64,000 bases of DNA, from positions 372,001 through 436,000 of the forward strand of contig JAPLCB010000004.1 in NCBI GenBank assembly GCA_026392455.1, written 5' to 3'. A program made the translations under genes and the position numbers. A model generated the notes under the pieces. That model was not told the DNA's origin and made no database searches. It was given only the letters and a program-made list of their open reading frames with translations. Below, piece after piece: positions 8,779 through 17,881 of this stretch (its first letter is position 1; every line of letters begins with the position of its first letter). Source of the DNA: Propionibacteriales bacterium. GTDB taxonomy: Bacteria; Actinomycetota; Actinomycetes; Propionibacteriales; Nocardioidaceae.

Positions 8779-10035
8779 GTGCCCACCACCAACCCGCGCC
8801 CGTACGACGAGATCACCCTCTCCACCCACGAGTTCTGGGCCCAGGACACCCGGCAGCGCGACGTCGCCTTCGCCGAGCTGCGCCGCGACCGACCGGTGAC
8901 CTGGCAGCCGCCGGCCTGGGGTTCCCTGATGGAGGACCCCGAGGACCAGGGCTACTGGGCGGTCGTCCGCCACGCCGACGTGGCTGCGGTCAGTCGTGCC
9001 AACGACGTCTTCTCGTCCGCGCCCGAGAACGGCGGCGTGATGTTCGAGAACGCCCCGGCACAGCTGTTGGAGGAGACCCAGTCGATCCTGACCATGGACC
9101 CGCCCCGGCACAAGGTGGTCCGCGGACTTGTCTCCACGGCCTTCACGCCGCGCCGGATCCGGCTGATCGAGGGTCAGATCAAGGCCCAGGCTGCGGCCGT
9201 CGTCGACAGCTTCGTCGCCGAGGGGCCGCGGGACTTCGTCGAGCAGGTGTCCTCCCGGCTGCCGCTGTGGACCATCTCGGAGATGATCGGGGTGCCCCAG
9301 GAGGACCGCGAGCGCCTGGTCGCCGGGGTTGACGACATGGTCGGTTACAACGACCCGGAGTACATCGGGGACGGCGACCCGCTGATGACGCTGCTGACCG
9401 GGATCGGCACGGTGCACGACATCGCCCAGAACCTGATCGAGGCCCGACGGGCCCACCCCGAGGACGACCTGATGTCCGAGCTGGTGACGGCGGAGATCGA
9501 GGGGGAGCGGCTCACCGACGAGGACCTGCGTTCCTACTTCACGCTGCTGGCCGTCGCCGGCAACGACACCACTCGGAACACCACCAGCCACGGCATGCTG
9601 GCGTTGCTGGACCACCCCGAGCAGCGTGACCTGCTGGTCTCCGACTACGACCGTTACGTTCCCGGGGCGATCGACGAGTTCCTGCGGTGGGGCACCCCGG
9701 TGATGACCTTCCGGCGGACGGCGATGAAGGACGTCGAGATCGGCGGCCAGCAGGTCGCGGCCGGCGACAAGGTGGTCATGTTCTACTCGTCGGCGGACCG
9801 TGACGAGCTGGTCTTCGAGGACCCGTGGACCTTCGACATCACCCGGACCCCGAACCACCACGTCGCCTTCGGTGGCGGCGGCATCCACTACTGCCTGGGA
9901 CACCACGTCGCGCGGGCGCAGCTGCGGGCGATCTTCTCCGAGCTGTTGACCAAGGCGCCGGACCTGAAGCTCGGTGAGCCGGAGTTCGTGGTCGGCCACT
10001 TCATGAACGCGATCAAGCGACTGCCGGTCCTCTGA
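8779..10035 (+). CDS. Cytochrome P450 (CYP124/125/142-like class)
   Basis: About 418 residues, a full-length soluble bacterial P450. The I-helix oxygen-activation motif is AGNDTTRNTTSHG, the K-helix ExxR is EFLR, and the heme loop is FGGGGIHYCLGHHVARAQ with the heme-ligating Cys at about 372. The combination AGNDTTR plus FGGGxHxCLG and the N-terminal PRPYDEITLSTHEFWAQD resembles the actinobacterial clan that omega-hydroxylates sterol side chains and branched lipids. AGGAGG at 8767-8772 favours the GTG at 8779 over an adjacent GTG at 8776. Divergent from the SDR/ALDH/SCP2/LLM operon, which could process its product. Substrate is inferred only. Confidence 0.92.
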   Translation: MPTTNPRPYDEITLSTHEFWAQDTRQRDVAFAELRRDRPVTWQPPAWGSLMEDPEDQGYWAVVRHADVAAVSRANDVFSSAPENGGVMFENAPAQLLEETQSILTMDPPRHKVVRGLVSTAFTPRRIRLIEGQIKAQAAAVVDSFVAEGPRDFVEQVSSRLPLWTISEMIGVPQEDRERLVAGVDDMVGYNDPEYIGDGDPLMTLLTGIGTVHDIAQNLIEARRAHPEDDLMSELVTAEIEGERLTDEDLRSYFTLLAVAGNDTTRNTTSHGMLALLDHPEQRDLLVSDYDRYVPGAIDEFLRWGTPVMTFRRTAMKDVEIGGQQVAAGDKVVMFYSSADRDELVFEDPWTFDITRTPNHHVAFGGGGIHYCLGHHVARAQLRAIFSELLTKAPDLKLGEPEFVVGHFMNAIKRLPVL

Positions 10036-10093
10036 TCCCGGGGCGGCCGCCGGTCCTGGGACGGTCGGCGGCTGTTGCTGGGATGATCGCCGG

Positions 10094-10573
10094 GTGAAGA
10101 AGCCCGAGCAGGACCCGGTGGTCGCGCGCAACCGGAAGGCTGCCCACGACTACCACCTGGGCGAGTCCTGGGAGGCCGGCATCGTCCTGCAGGGCCCCGA
10201 GGTCAAGGCGTTGCGGGAGGGTCGGGCCTCGCTGGCCGGTGGCTTTGCCGACGTCGACAACCGGGAGATCTGGTTGCACGGCGTCCACATCCCGCAGTAC
10301 TCCCAGTCGCGGTGGGTCGAGGCCGGGTCGCGGCGCAAGCGCAAGCTGTTGCTGCACCGGGCCCAGATCGACAAGATCGAGCGGAAGGTCAACGAGAGCG
10401 GCATGTCGATCGTCCCGGTGAAGCTCTACTTCAAGGACGGCCGGGTCAAGGTCGAGATCGCCCTGGCCAAGGGCAAGAAGCACTGGGACAAGCGGCAGTC
10501 GCTGGCCGAGCGGGAGGCAGCCCGGGAGACCGAACGGGTCGTGAGCAGGCGCTTGAAGGGCCGCTCGGACTGA
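10094..10573 (+). CDS. smpB: SsrA-binding protein SmpB
   Basis: 159 residues, the normal length. The SmpB OB-fold sequence is clear: NRKAAHDYHLGESWEAGIVLQGPEVKALREG split across the first 45 residues, then the basic C-terminal tail KGKKHWDKRQSLAERE that enters the ribosomal mRNA channel. SmpB binds tmRNA to rescue stalled ribosomes. Start is a GTG 58 bp after the P450 stop. No tmRNA gene (ssrA) was recognised in the flanking 150 bp, and the ftsEX/prfB genes that often precede smpB in actinobacteria are absent here. Confidence 0.97.
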   Translation: MKKPEQDPVVARNRKAAHDYHLGESWEAGIVLQGPEVKALREGRASLAGGFADVDNREIWLHGVHIPQYSQSRWVEAGSRRKRKLLLHRAQIDKIERKVNESGMSIVPVKLYFKDGRVKVEIALAKGKKHWDKRQSLAEREAARETERVVSRRLKGRSD

Positions 10574-10723
10574 GTCCCTGCGACCTGGAGTGCGATCCAG
10601 ATCACGTCGAGCACCAGGCTCCTTTGTTCCGCTCCGGTCGTAGGTTTGAACTCAGTGGCCCGGGCACTCTGAGCAGTGACTGCGGTACGCCGCGGTCGCA
10701 CGGCAGGATCGCAGGTGACTTCG

Positions 10724-12190
10724 ATGCAGCGAGAAGCTGACCAGGCCCACGCGCTCCGCCTGTTCGGACTGCGGTTCGAGCGGCGCAGGGTCGAGCAGCA
10801 GTACCGACGTTGGCACGTCGACACCGTGATCCCGTTCGCGCGTATCGGCTACGTCGGGTCGATCCCGAGCTGGACCATGGTGCTGGTGGCGACGGTCGTG
10901 CTCGAGCCCGATGCGGCCGGTGATGCTGCGTGGTGGATCTTCGCCTGGGTCCTCACTCTCGTCGTCCTCACCACGCTGACCTACGTGACCGCACTGCGGC
11001 TGACGGTGCTGCCGCTGGCTGCTGCGGCCAATTGCGCGGCCGGATTCCTGATCGTCTGGCTCCTCTCGGACCTCCTGCTCACCAACGAGCTGCGCCAGAC
11101 CCAGGCCGGTGTGATGACCGCAGGCCTGATCGTGGTGATGTTCTTCGGCTTCGCGATCTTCCGTCTCCCCGCCGGGATCGCGATGCTCGGGGTGACGCCG
11201 TACGTCGCCTTCGGCACCTCCCGGCTCGTCGGTGACTACCAGGCCGGCGACCTGAACGCGGTCGAGACCGCCTCGCTGGCAGCAGCCCAGTGGATCGCCT
11301 ACACAGGGTGCTTGATGGTCTGCGTGGTGATCGAGATCGTCGACCGACGGGCCTTCATCAAGGACCAGATCATCGACACCCAGCAACGGGAGCTGCACAA
11401 CAGTCGCGAGACGATCCGACGCTACGTCCCGCGGCCCGTCTTCGAGCACATCGTGCAGGGCGACATCGTCGGCATCGATGTCCCGGTGCGTCGCCGGGTC
11501 ACGGTCATGTTCGCCGACCTGGTCGGGTTCACCGCGCTGGCTGACCGTGTCGACGCCGAGGTTCTCACCCAGGTGGTCAACGACTACATGACGGCGATGA
11601 GCGAGGTCGTGGACGAGCACGGCGGCATCGTGAACGAGTTCGCCGGCGACGGGCTGATGGCTCTCTTCGGTGCTCCCGACGCGATGGCAGCCGAGGATCA
11701 GGCGGTGAGTGCGGTGCTCGCCGCCCAGGCGATGCAGGCGCGGCTCCCGGCCCTGGACCAGATGTGGCACCGGCTCGGGGTCACCGAGCCGATGCGGACC
11801 CGGATCGGGATCGACGCGGGCGTGCTGAGCGTGGGCAGCTTCGGTTCCGAGGGGCGGATGACCTACACGGCGATCGGGATGCACACCAACATCGCCGCCC
11901 GACTTCAGGCGGCCAGCGAGCCCGGCCAGATCCTGCTCAGCGAATCGATCTGGTTCCTGGTCAAGGACGCCATCGACTGCGAGCCTCGCGGCGAGGTCAA
12001 CTGCAAGGGGGTGCACTACCCGGTGCGGGCGTTCTCGCCGGTGCGGGCGTTCTCGCCGGTGCGCGCGGGCGAGGAGCAGCGGCCGGAGCCGGACGCACCC
12101 TCGGTCCTGACCCGGGTGGACTCGTTCGTCAGCTCGGCCCGACGTACGTTCCTCGGCCGGTCGGAAGTGGAAGGTCAAGCGTCGTCCTGA
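10724..12190 (+). CDS. Membrane-anchored class III adenylate/guanylate cyclase
   Basis: 488 residues from the ATG at 10724, which has AGGTG 6 bases upstream (an in-frame GTG at 10676 is less likely). Residues ~50-205 hold about six membrane helices; a short linker leads to the class III catalytic domain from ~258. Metal-binding D265 (FADLVGF) and D309 (FAGDGLMALFG) and the transition-state pair N389/R393 (TNIAARLQ) are present, so it should be active. The adenine-specifying Lys is not evident, so nucleotide choice is uncertain. The C-terminus carries a PVRAFS repeat and overlaps the convergent DapB-like gene by 62 bp. Confidence 0.88.
   Translation: MQREADQAHALRLFGLRFERRRVEQQYRRWHVDTVIPFARIGYVGSIPSWTMVLVATVVLEPDAAGDAAWWIFAWVLTLVVLTTLTYVTALRLTVLPLAAAANCAAGFLIVWLLSDLLLTNELRQTQAGVMTAGLIVVMFFGFAIFRLPAGIAMLGVTPYVAFGTSRLVGDYQAGDLNAVETASLAAAQWIAYTGCLMVCVVIEIVDRRAFIKDQIIDTQQRELHNSRETIRRYVPRPVFEHIVQGDIVGIDVPVRRRVTVMFADLVGFTALADRVDAEVLTQVVNDYMTAMSEVVDEHGGIVNEFAGDGLMALFGAPDAMAAEDQAVSAVLAAQAMQARLPALDQMWHRLGVTEPMRTRIGIDAGVLSVGSFGSEGRMTYTAIGMHTNIAARLQAASEPGQILLSESIWFLVKDAIDCEPRGEVNCKGVHYPVRAFSPVRAFSPVRAGEEQRPEPDAPSVLTRVDSFVSSARRTFLGRSEVEGQASS
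12020..12063 (+). repeat. 18-bp tandem repeat inside the cyclase gene
   Basis: The unit CCGGTGCGGGCGTTCTCG occurs twice in tandem with a third partial copy, encoding PVRAFS-PVRAFS-PVRA just after the catalytic domain. It is in frame, so length change by slippage would add or remove six residues without breaking the gene. Confidence 0.9.
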
Positions 12191-13208
12191 TCCCTGGCTC
12201 GGCGGCGATCACGTCGGGGATCGCGTTCACGATCCGTCCGCACGCTGCCACGATCGCGGCGTGGTTGTGGTCGCCGTGCTCGCTGGACGGCACGATGTCG
12301 ACCACGTAGTTCGGTTCGCCGGTGATCTCGATCCGGTACGCGCCACCGCCGGAGGCCGGGCGGGCCCAGTCGGGACGCAGGTCGTCCCGGGTCCGGGTGA
12401 CGTGCTCGACCACGATCGCCGGGTGCCCGTTCACCAGGCCGGAGATCGAGAAGTGCAGGGCAGCGATGGTGCCCTTCTCGATGGTGCCGGCGGAGATCTC
12501 GTACGTCTCCGGAGCCGGCTCGGCTTCCCAGAACTCGACGATCTCGTCGACCTCGACACCGATCGCGGTCGCCATCATCCGGATCGCGGTTCCCCAGGCG
12601 AGGCCGAGGACACCGGGCAGGAACAGCATCGGCGTCGAGTCCACCGGGTGGCCGAAACCCATCAGGTCGAACATCACCTCGGCGCCGTCGTACGTCGCGT
12701 AGTCGGCCAGCTCGTAGCACTTGATCTGCTCGATCCGCTGGCACGTGCTCGCGAGGGCCAGCGGGACCAGGTCGCTGGCCCAGCCGGGGTCGACGCCGGT
12801 GATGTAGACCGAGGCGGCTCCGATCCGAGCAGACTCCTCGACCTTGTCGATCACCTTCTGCGGCATCGTGCCCCACGGGAACTGCAGGGTCCCGGGCGCT
12901 GAGCCGACCACGTCGATCCCGGCCTCGAGCAGCGTGCGGACGTCGTTGGTCGCCTCGACCGGCCGGGTGTCGCCCATCGCGCAGTAGACGACGCACTGGG
13001 GAGTGGCCGCCATCAGAGCGTCCAGGTCGCCGACCGCGGTGATCCCGGTGACGACGTCGAGTCCGGCGAGGGCGCCGGCGTCCAGGCCGACCTTCTCCGG
13101 GTTCGAGGTGCTCACCGCGACCAGCTCGAAGCGGTCGTCGCTGATCAGCTGGCGCAGGGTCAGCATGCCCGCGTTTCCGGTGGCGACCTGGGCGACACGA
13201 ATCGGCAT
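12129..13208 (-). CDS. DapB-like NAD(P)-dependent reductase/dehydrogenase
   Basis: 359 residues. The N-terminus MPIRVAQVATGNAGMLTLRQL is a Rossmann fold of the dihydrodipicolinate-reductase N-terminal family, and the rest matches the longer actinobacterial 'dihydrodipicolinate reductase-like' group rather than true DapB (about 245-270 residues; the DapB catalytic E(L/I)HHxxK motif is not seen). It therefore probably acts on another substrate. The start at 13208 faces a divergent SDR with a KstR-type box between them, suggesting steroid or lipid catabolism. Its 3' end, GRGTYVGPS, overlaps the convergent cyclase gene by 62 bp. Confidence 0.8.
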   Translation of the reverse strand: MPIRVAQVATGNAGMLTLRQLISDDRFELVAVSTSNPEKVGLDAGALAGLDVVTGITAVGDLDALMAATPQCVVYCAMGDTRPVEATNDVRTLLEAGIDVVGSAPGTLQFPWGTMPQKVIDKVEESARIGAASVYITGVDPGWASDLVPLALASTCQRIEQIKCYELADYATYDGAEVMFDLMGFGHPVDSTPMLFLPGVLGLAWGTAIRMMATAIGVEVDEIVEFWEAEPAPETYEISAGTIEKGTIAALHFSISGLVNGHPAIVVEHVTRTRDDLRPDWARPASGGGAYRIEITGEPNYVVDIVPSSEHGDHNHAAIVAACGRIVNAIPDVIAAEPGIRTTLDLPLPTGRGTYVGPS

Positions 13209-13265
13209 GGGGGTTCTCCTCGGTCGGTCATGACTGGCCCGGGCGAGCAGGCCCCTGGCAAGAAA

Positions 13266-13279
13266 TGGAACGTGTTCTA
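13266..13279. promoter_or_regulatory. KstR-type operator TGGAACGTGTTCTA
   Basis: TGGAACGTGTTCTA fits the established KstR consensus TnnAACnnGTTnnA at every fixed position. KstR is the TetR-family repressor of cholesterol catabolism in mycobacteria and rhodococci. My rough base-composition estimate gives about 0.1 chance matches in a 64-kb window of this G+C content. It lies 57 bp from the DapB-like start and 31 bp from the preferred SDR start, so it could control both divergent genes. No kstR gene is visible in the window. Confidence 0.65.
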
Positions 13280-13310
13280 CTTCCGGGGAATCTACGTTAT
13301 CGTCCCGCGC

Positions 13311-14048
13311 ATGGGACGTGTAGACGGAAAAGTTGTTCTGATCAGCGGCGGCGCACGCAACATCGGCGGCGCCAGCGCACGGCTGCTGGTCGCTGAGGGC
13401 GCCAAGGTCGTCATCGGCGATCTCCTCGACGAGGAGGGTGCCGCGCTCGCCGAGGAGCTGGGCCAGAACGCCCGTTACGTCCACCTGGACGTGACCAGCG
13501 ACGACGACTGGCGGGCCGCCGTCGCGTTCACCCTCGCCGAGTTCGGCCGGCTGGACGTCCTGTTCAACAACGCCGGCATCTTCAACGGCGGCCAGCTCCA
13601 GCGCTACAAGCAGGAGCAGTGGCAGCAGATGATCGACGTCAACCTGACCGGTGCCTTCCTGGGCATCCGGGCCTCGGCCGACGCGATCATCGCGGCCGGC
13701 GGCGGCTCGATCATCAACACCTCCTCGATCGAGGGACTGCGCGGAACGCCGTGGGCGCACGGGTACGTCGCTTCGAAGTGGGGCCTGACCGGCCTGACCA
13801 AGTCGGTGGCGATGGAGCTGGCCCCGCACGGGGTCCGCTGCAACTCGATCCACCCGGGCCGGATCAGCACCCCGGCCACCGACCAGATGCCCGAGGGCCT
13901 GATCCCGATCCCGCTGGGCCGCGCCGGTCAGCCCGAGGAGGTCGCGACCTTCGTGCTCTTCCTGGCCAGCGACGAGTCGTCGTTCACCACGGGCTCGGAG
14001 TTCGTCGTCGACGGCGGCACCGTGATGCACATCCCGACCAACATCTGA
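13311..14048 (+). CDS. Short-chain dehydrogenase/reductase
   Basis: 245 residues from the ATG at 13311. The glycine motif is the variant SGGARNIGG (residues 12-20), followed by LFNNAGIF, the catalytic Ser in NTSSIEG and the Tyr-Lys pair in YVASKWG; the end FVVDGGTVMHIP is the usual SDR C-terminus. An in-frame ATG at 13230 would swallow the KstR-type box, so 13311 is chosen. A TACGTTAT element lies only ~10 bases upstream, so the mRNA may be leaderless. Similar to 3-alpha/20-beta-hydroxysteroid dehydrogenase-like enzymes, but substrate is inferred. Confidence 0.9.
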   Translation: MGRVDGKVVLISGGARNIGGASARLLVAEGAKVVIGDLLDEEGAALAEELGQNARYVHLDVTSDDDWRAAVAFTLAEFGRLDVLFNNAGIFNGGQLQRYKQEQWQQMIDVNLTGAFLGIRASADAIIAAGGGSIINTSSIEGLRGTPWAHGYVASKWGLTGLTKSVAMELAPHGVRCNSIHPGRISTPATDQMPEGLIPIPLGRAGQPEEVATFVLFLASDESSFTTGSEFVVDGGTVMHIPTNI

Positions 14049-14066
14049 GGCCGACCAACATCTGAG
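14034..14066 (+). repeat. 17-bp-period duplication across the SDR stop codon
   Basis: CCGACCAACATCTGAG occurs at 14034-14049 and again at 14051-14066. The first copy contains the SDR's final codons and TGA; the second is an untranslated duplicate including a second in-register TGA-like sequence. It looks like a recent slippage duplication. Confidence 0.85.
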
Positions 14067-14117
14067 CCGACTGAGTCCTGTGCAGATCCGGGTCCGACGA
14101 CGGCATACGGTTCTCCC

Positions 14118-15311
14118 ATGAAGGCATTGCTCCTCGAGGGGATCCACCCGGCCGCCGTCGAGTTCCTGCAGAGCAGAGGGTTCGAGGTCGACCTCCGGCT
14201 CGGCGCACTCTCCGAGCAGGAGCTGATCGACGAGCTCGACGGTGTCCACGTGCTCGGGATCCGGTCGAACACCACCGTGACCGAGCGGGTCCTGGATTCG
14301 GCCCCGGGACTGCAAGCCATCGGGTGCTTCTGCATCGGCACGAACCAGGTCGACCTGGCGGCCGCCTCGGTCCGCGGCACCGCCGTGTTCAACGCGCCGT
14401 ACTCGAACACCCGCAGCGTGGTCGAGCTGGTGATCGGCGAGATCATCGCGCTGGCCCGTCGGCTCTTCGAGAAGACCCAGCGGATGCACGACGGTGTCTG
14501 GGACAAGTCCGCGGCCGGCAGCCACGAGGTCCGGGGCCGGACGCTGGGGATCATCGGCTACGGGAACATCGGCACCCAGCTGTCCAACATGGCGGAGGCG
14601 ATCGGGATGCGGGTGGTCTTCTACGACACCGCCGACCGGCCGGCGCACGGCAACGCCCAGAAGATGGGTTCGATCCACGAGCTCCTCGGAGTCTCCGACG
14701 TGGTCAGCCTGCACGTCGACGGCCGCCCTGGCAACGCCGGCATCTTCGGCGCCGAGGAGTTCGCGGCGATGAAGGCGCGATCCCTGTTCATCAACGCGTC
14801 GCGCGGCATGGTCGTCGACGACGTGGCCCTGCGCGAGCACCTGATCTCCGGCCACATCGCCGGTGCTGCGGTCGACGTCTTCCCGGTCGAGCCGAAGGTG
14901 CAGGGGGACTCGTTCGTCTCGGTCCTGCGTGGTCTCGACAACGTCATCCTGACCCCCCACGTCGGCGGATCGACCCAGGAGGCCCAGGAGGAGATCGGTG
15001 GCTTCGTGGCCGGCAAGCTGGCCCGCTTCGTCCAGGAGGGCAACACCTCGCTGTCGGTGAACCTGCCGGCCGTCCAGACCGCCCCGCACGCCGACGGCCA
15101 CCGGCTCGGATTCCTGCACCGCAACGTGCCCGGGGTGCTGGCCGAGTTCACCGCCCTGGTCGCGTCCACCGGGGACAACGTCACCGGACAGCAGCTGGCG
15201 ACCCGAGGCGACCTCGGCTACGTGGTGGCCGAGACGGCCGGTCCGCTCTCGCCCAGCGCGGTCGAGCAGCTCGGCGACTCGGCCTCCTGCCTCTGGATCC
15301 GGACCTGGTAA
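14118..15311 (+). CDS. serA: Phosphoglycerate dehydrogenase-like D-2-hydroxyacid dehydrogenase with ACT domain
   Basis: 397 residues, the length of the E. coli-type SerA. The segment AIGCFCIGTNQVDL, the NAD motif GIIGYGNIGTQ, the catalytic Arg (SNTRSVVELVIGE region), INASRGMVVD and the His of ILTPHVGGSTQEAQ are typical. A C-terminal ACT-like domain (LGFLHRNVPGVLAEFTAL) would bind serine for feedback inhibition. Most actinobacterial SerA proteins are the longer type with an intervening domain, so this could be a paralogue acting on another hydroxyacid. Monocistronic; its stop is followed directly by repeat element A. Confidence 0.82.
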   Translation: MKALLLEGIHPAAVEFLQSRGFEVDLRLGALSEQELIDELDGVHVLGIRSNTTVTERVLDSAPGLQAIGCFCIGTNQVDLAAASVRGTAVFNAPYSNTRSVVELVIGEIIALARRLFEKTQRMHDGVWDKSAAGSHEVRGRTLGIIGYGNIGTQLSNMAEAIGMRVVFYDTADRPAHGNAQKMGSIHELLGVSDVVSLHVDGRPGNAGIFGAEEFAAMKARSLFINASRGMVVDDVALREHLISGHIAGAAVDVFPVEPKVQGDSFVSVLRGLDNVILTPHVGGSTQEAQEEIGGFVAGKLARFVQEGNTSLSVNLPAVQTAPHADGHRLGFLHRNVPGVLAEFTALVASTGDNVTGQQLATRGDLGYVVAETAGPLSPSAVEQLGDSASCLWIRTW

Positions 15312-15433
15312 CGACGCCGACCGGGCGCAGATGTCCCGCTGTACGACGCCGACCGGGCACTGATGTCCCCACTCGGTGAGACATCTGTGCCCGGTCGGCG
15401 TACTTGGACGAGACATGTGTGCCCGGTCGGTGT
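15312..15433. repeat. Four-unit palindromic intergenic element, copy A
   Basis: Two forward units (15314-15337 and 15346-15369) and two inverted units (15378-15401 and 15410-15433) share the pattern ACGCCGACCGGGC-n4-GATGTCCC. Forward units are 32 bp apart and inverted units are 32 bp apart. Together they fill the gap between the serA-like stop and the stop of the convergent P450. The inner pair (cores GCACTG/GCACAG) and outer pair (GCGCAG/GCACAC) pair imperfectly, so this copy has decayed relative to copy B at 55914-56031. Either transcript could fold into a long hairpin, so a bidirectional terminator role is possible. Confidence 0.9.
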
Positions 15434-16737
15434 CAGTGCGGGCCGAGGCGCGCCGGAAGCACGTCGAACCCGCGCAGGATCCTGGTCGTACGACGCCGTG
15501 CCCCCGGCGTGAGGCTCAGCTCCGGGAACCGCTCGTAGAGCGTCCGGAGGCCGACCTCGCCCTCCATCCGGGCCAGTGAGGCTCCGAGGCAGTAGTGCCG
15601 TCCGGCGGAGAAGGCGAGGTGGTCGCCGGCGTTGGCGCGTCCGACGTCGAACGTGTCCGGGTCGGTGAAGACGTCGGGGTCCCGGTTGGCCCCGGCCAGC
15701 AGGGTCGAGACCAGGGCGCCTTCCGGGACCGGCACCCCGGCGACGGTGGTGTCCCGGACGGCCATCCGTCCGGTCAGCAGCACCGGCGGGTCGATCCGCA
15801 GCACCTCGTCGACGGCGTTCGGCCAGAGCTCCGGTTCGGTGCGCAGCCGGGCCAGCTGGTCGGGGTGCTGGTCGAAGAGCGCAATGGCATTGCCGAGCAG
15901 GTTCACGGTGGTCTCGAACCCGGCAGCCAGGACCAGCCCGGCCGTCGCCTTCAGCTCGGCGTCGTTCAACCCCACGCCGTCCTCGGTCGCGGCCACCAGC
16001 TTGCTCATCAGGTTGTCGCCGGGCCGGGCGCGCAGGCGCTCGAGGTGCTCGGTCAGCCAGGCGTCGAAGTCCAGCAGCGCCGCCTCGACGTCGCGGAACG
16101 ACGACCACGAGAGACCGAGGTCCAGGCTCGGGGCCGCTGCTGTACCGAAACGCAGCACCCGCTCCTGGTCCTCCGGCTCGACCCCCAGGACCTCGGTGAT
16201 CACGGTCAGCGGCAGCCGGGCGCAGTAGGCCGAGACCAGCTCGGCCGGTTGGGCCGGATCGAGCCCGTCGAGCAGGGAGTTCGCGATCTCCTCGGTCCGG
16301 CCGCGGAGCTGCTCGACCGCCCGGACCGTGAATACCCGGGTGACCAGCTTGCGGTAGCGGGTGTGGTCGGGCGGCTCGGTGACCAGCAGCGACGGTGGCG
16401 TCAGCGGGCCGAGCATCGCCACGTCCGACCAGGCCCGCAGCTTCTCGAACGGTCCGCCGGCGCGGACGATCCCCGTCCGGAAGTCGGGGCTGGTCAGGAT
16501 CTCCTTCACGGTGGACTGGGTCGCCGTGGTGAACGAGAACCGGCCTCGGTGCAGGGGTCCCGACGCCCGGGCGGCATCGAACAGGTCGACCAGCTCGGCG
16601 GTCTCGACGTTGCCCGACTCGACGATCAGCCGACCAGGGAGGTCGCCCTTCTTCGCGGCGTACGCCATCACACCGCGGGGGAGCGCATGGTCCAGGCTCC
16701 AGCGGACCCGTTGCTTGAGGACGTTGCGTCTGGTCAT
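15433..16737 (-). CDS. Cytochrome P450
   Basis: 434 residues. I-helix AAGFETTVNLLGN, K-helix EVLR in VDEVLRIDPPV, and heme loop FSAGRHYCLGASLARME with Cys383. The order of motifs and length are those of soluble class I P450s needing separate ferredoxin partners, none of which is encoded nearby. The N-terminus has a basic segment (MTRRNVLKQRVRWSLDH) rather than a membrane anchor. It starts 52 bp after the CsoR-like gene on the same strand and might be read through from that operon. Only distantly similar to the P450 at 8779. Substrate unknown. Confidence 0.92.
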   Translation of the reverse strand: MTRRNVLKQRVRWSLDHALPRGVMAYAAKKGDLPGRLIVESGNVETAELVDLFDAARASGPLHRGRFSFTTATQSTVKEILTSPDFRTGIVRAGGPFEKLRAWSDVAMLGPLTPPSLLVTEPPDHTRYRKLVTRVFTVRAVEQLRGRTEEIANSLLDGLDPAQPAELVSAYCARLPLTVITEVLGVEPEDQERVLRFGTAAAPSLDLGLSWSSFRDVEAALLDFDAWLTEHLERLRARPGDNLMSKLVAATEDGVGLNDAELKATAGLVLAAGFETTVNLLGNAIALFDQHPDQLARLRTEPELWPNAVDEVLRIDPPVLLTGRMAVRDTTVAGVPVPEGALVSTLLAGANRDPDVFTDPDTFDVGRANAGDHLAFSAGRHYCLGASLARMEGEVGLRTLYERFPELSLTPGARRRTTRILRGFDVLPARLGPH

Positions 16738-16789
16738 GGCTCCATCTTGCCTGCCCGGCGGAACCTGGTCGTCCTCCCGCGGTAGGAGG

Positions 16790-17464
<675 letters not shown>

Positions 17465-17468
<4 letters not shown>

Positions 17469-17821
17469 CGCGCTGCCTCCTGCACGGCCGCTTCGCCGAG
17501 GTCCAGCGCTCGGACCCGGGCGATGACCTGCTCGAGCGCTTGGGCGGGGAGGGCGCCGGCCTGGTTGAAGACCAGGGTGCCGTTCTTGAAGACCATCAGG
17601 GTGGGGATCGAGCTCACCTGCGCAGCTGCGGCCAGTGCGGTCTCGGTCTCGGTGTTCACCGAGCCGAAGACGAGGTCAGGGTGGGCCTCGGCGGCGGCTT
17701 CGTAGACGGGGGCGAACTGGCGGCACGGGCCGCACCAGGAGGCCCAGAAGTCGAGCAGGACGATCTCGTTCCCGCTGATCGTCGCGTCAGCGGTCGCTGC
17801 GGTGACGTCGATGGTGGTCAT
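17465..17821 (-). CDS. Thioredoxin
   Basis: 118 residues from the ATG at 17821 (AAAGG 6-10 bases upstream; a longer in-frame start would cross the operator). The redox motif WCGPC is at residues 29-33 in LLDFWASWCGPCRQFAP, and the cis-proline loop is SIPTLMVFKNG. No signal peptide, so cytoplasmic. It heads a three-gene operon with DUF302 and a CstR-like repressor. A dedicated thioredoxin under such a repressor would reduce protein persulfides or disulfides during thiol stress. Confidence 0.93.
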
Positions 17822-17851
17822 TTTCAGCCTTTCGATGGTGACCGGAGAAGA

Positions 17852-17867
17852 ATACCCCAGGGGGTGT
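17852..17867. promoter_or_regulatory. CsoR/CstR-type operator upstream of the thioredoxin operon
   Basis: ATACCCC-AG-GGGGTGT is a dyad differing at one base from the established CsoR-family operator pattern ATACCCC-n2-GGGGTAT. It lies 31 bp upstream of the thioredoxin ATG and overlaps the likely promoter. The CstR-like repressor encoded at the end of the same operon is the obvious ligand. Confidence 0.75.
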
Positions 17868-17881
17868 TTCACCAGAACCAC

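Noticed and set aside
10574-10723. tmRNA gene expected next to smpB
   Set aside because: No recognisable tmRNA 5' end or tag-peptide region is present; the stretch holds only the cyclase promoter and ribosome binding site.
12129-15416. A 1095-codon minus-strand frame covering the SDR and serA-like genes
   Set aside because: Only its last 360 codons (the DapB-like gene) have homology; the rest is antisense to two well-conserved plus-strand genes.
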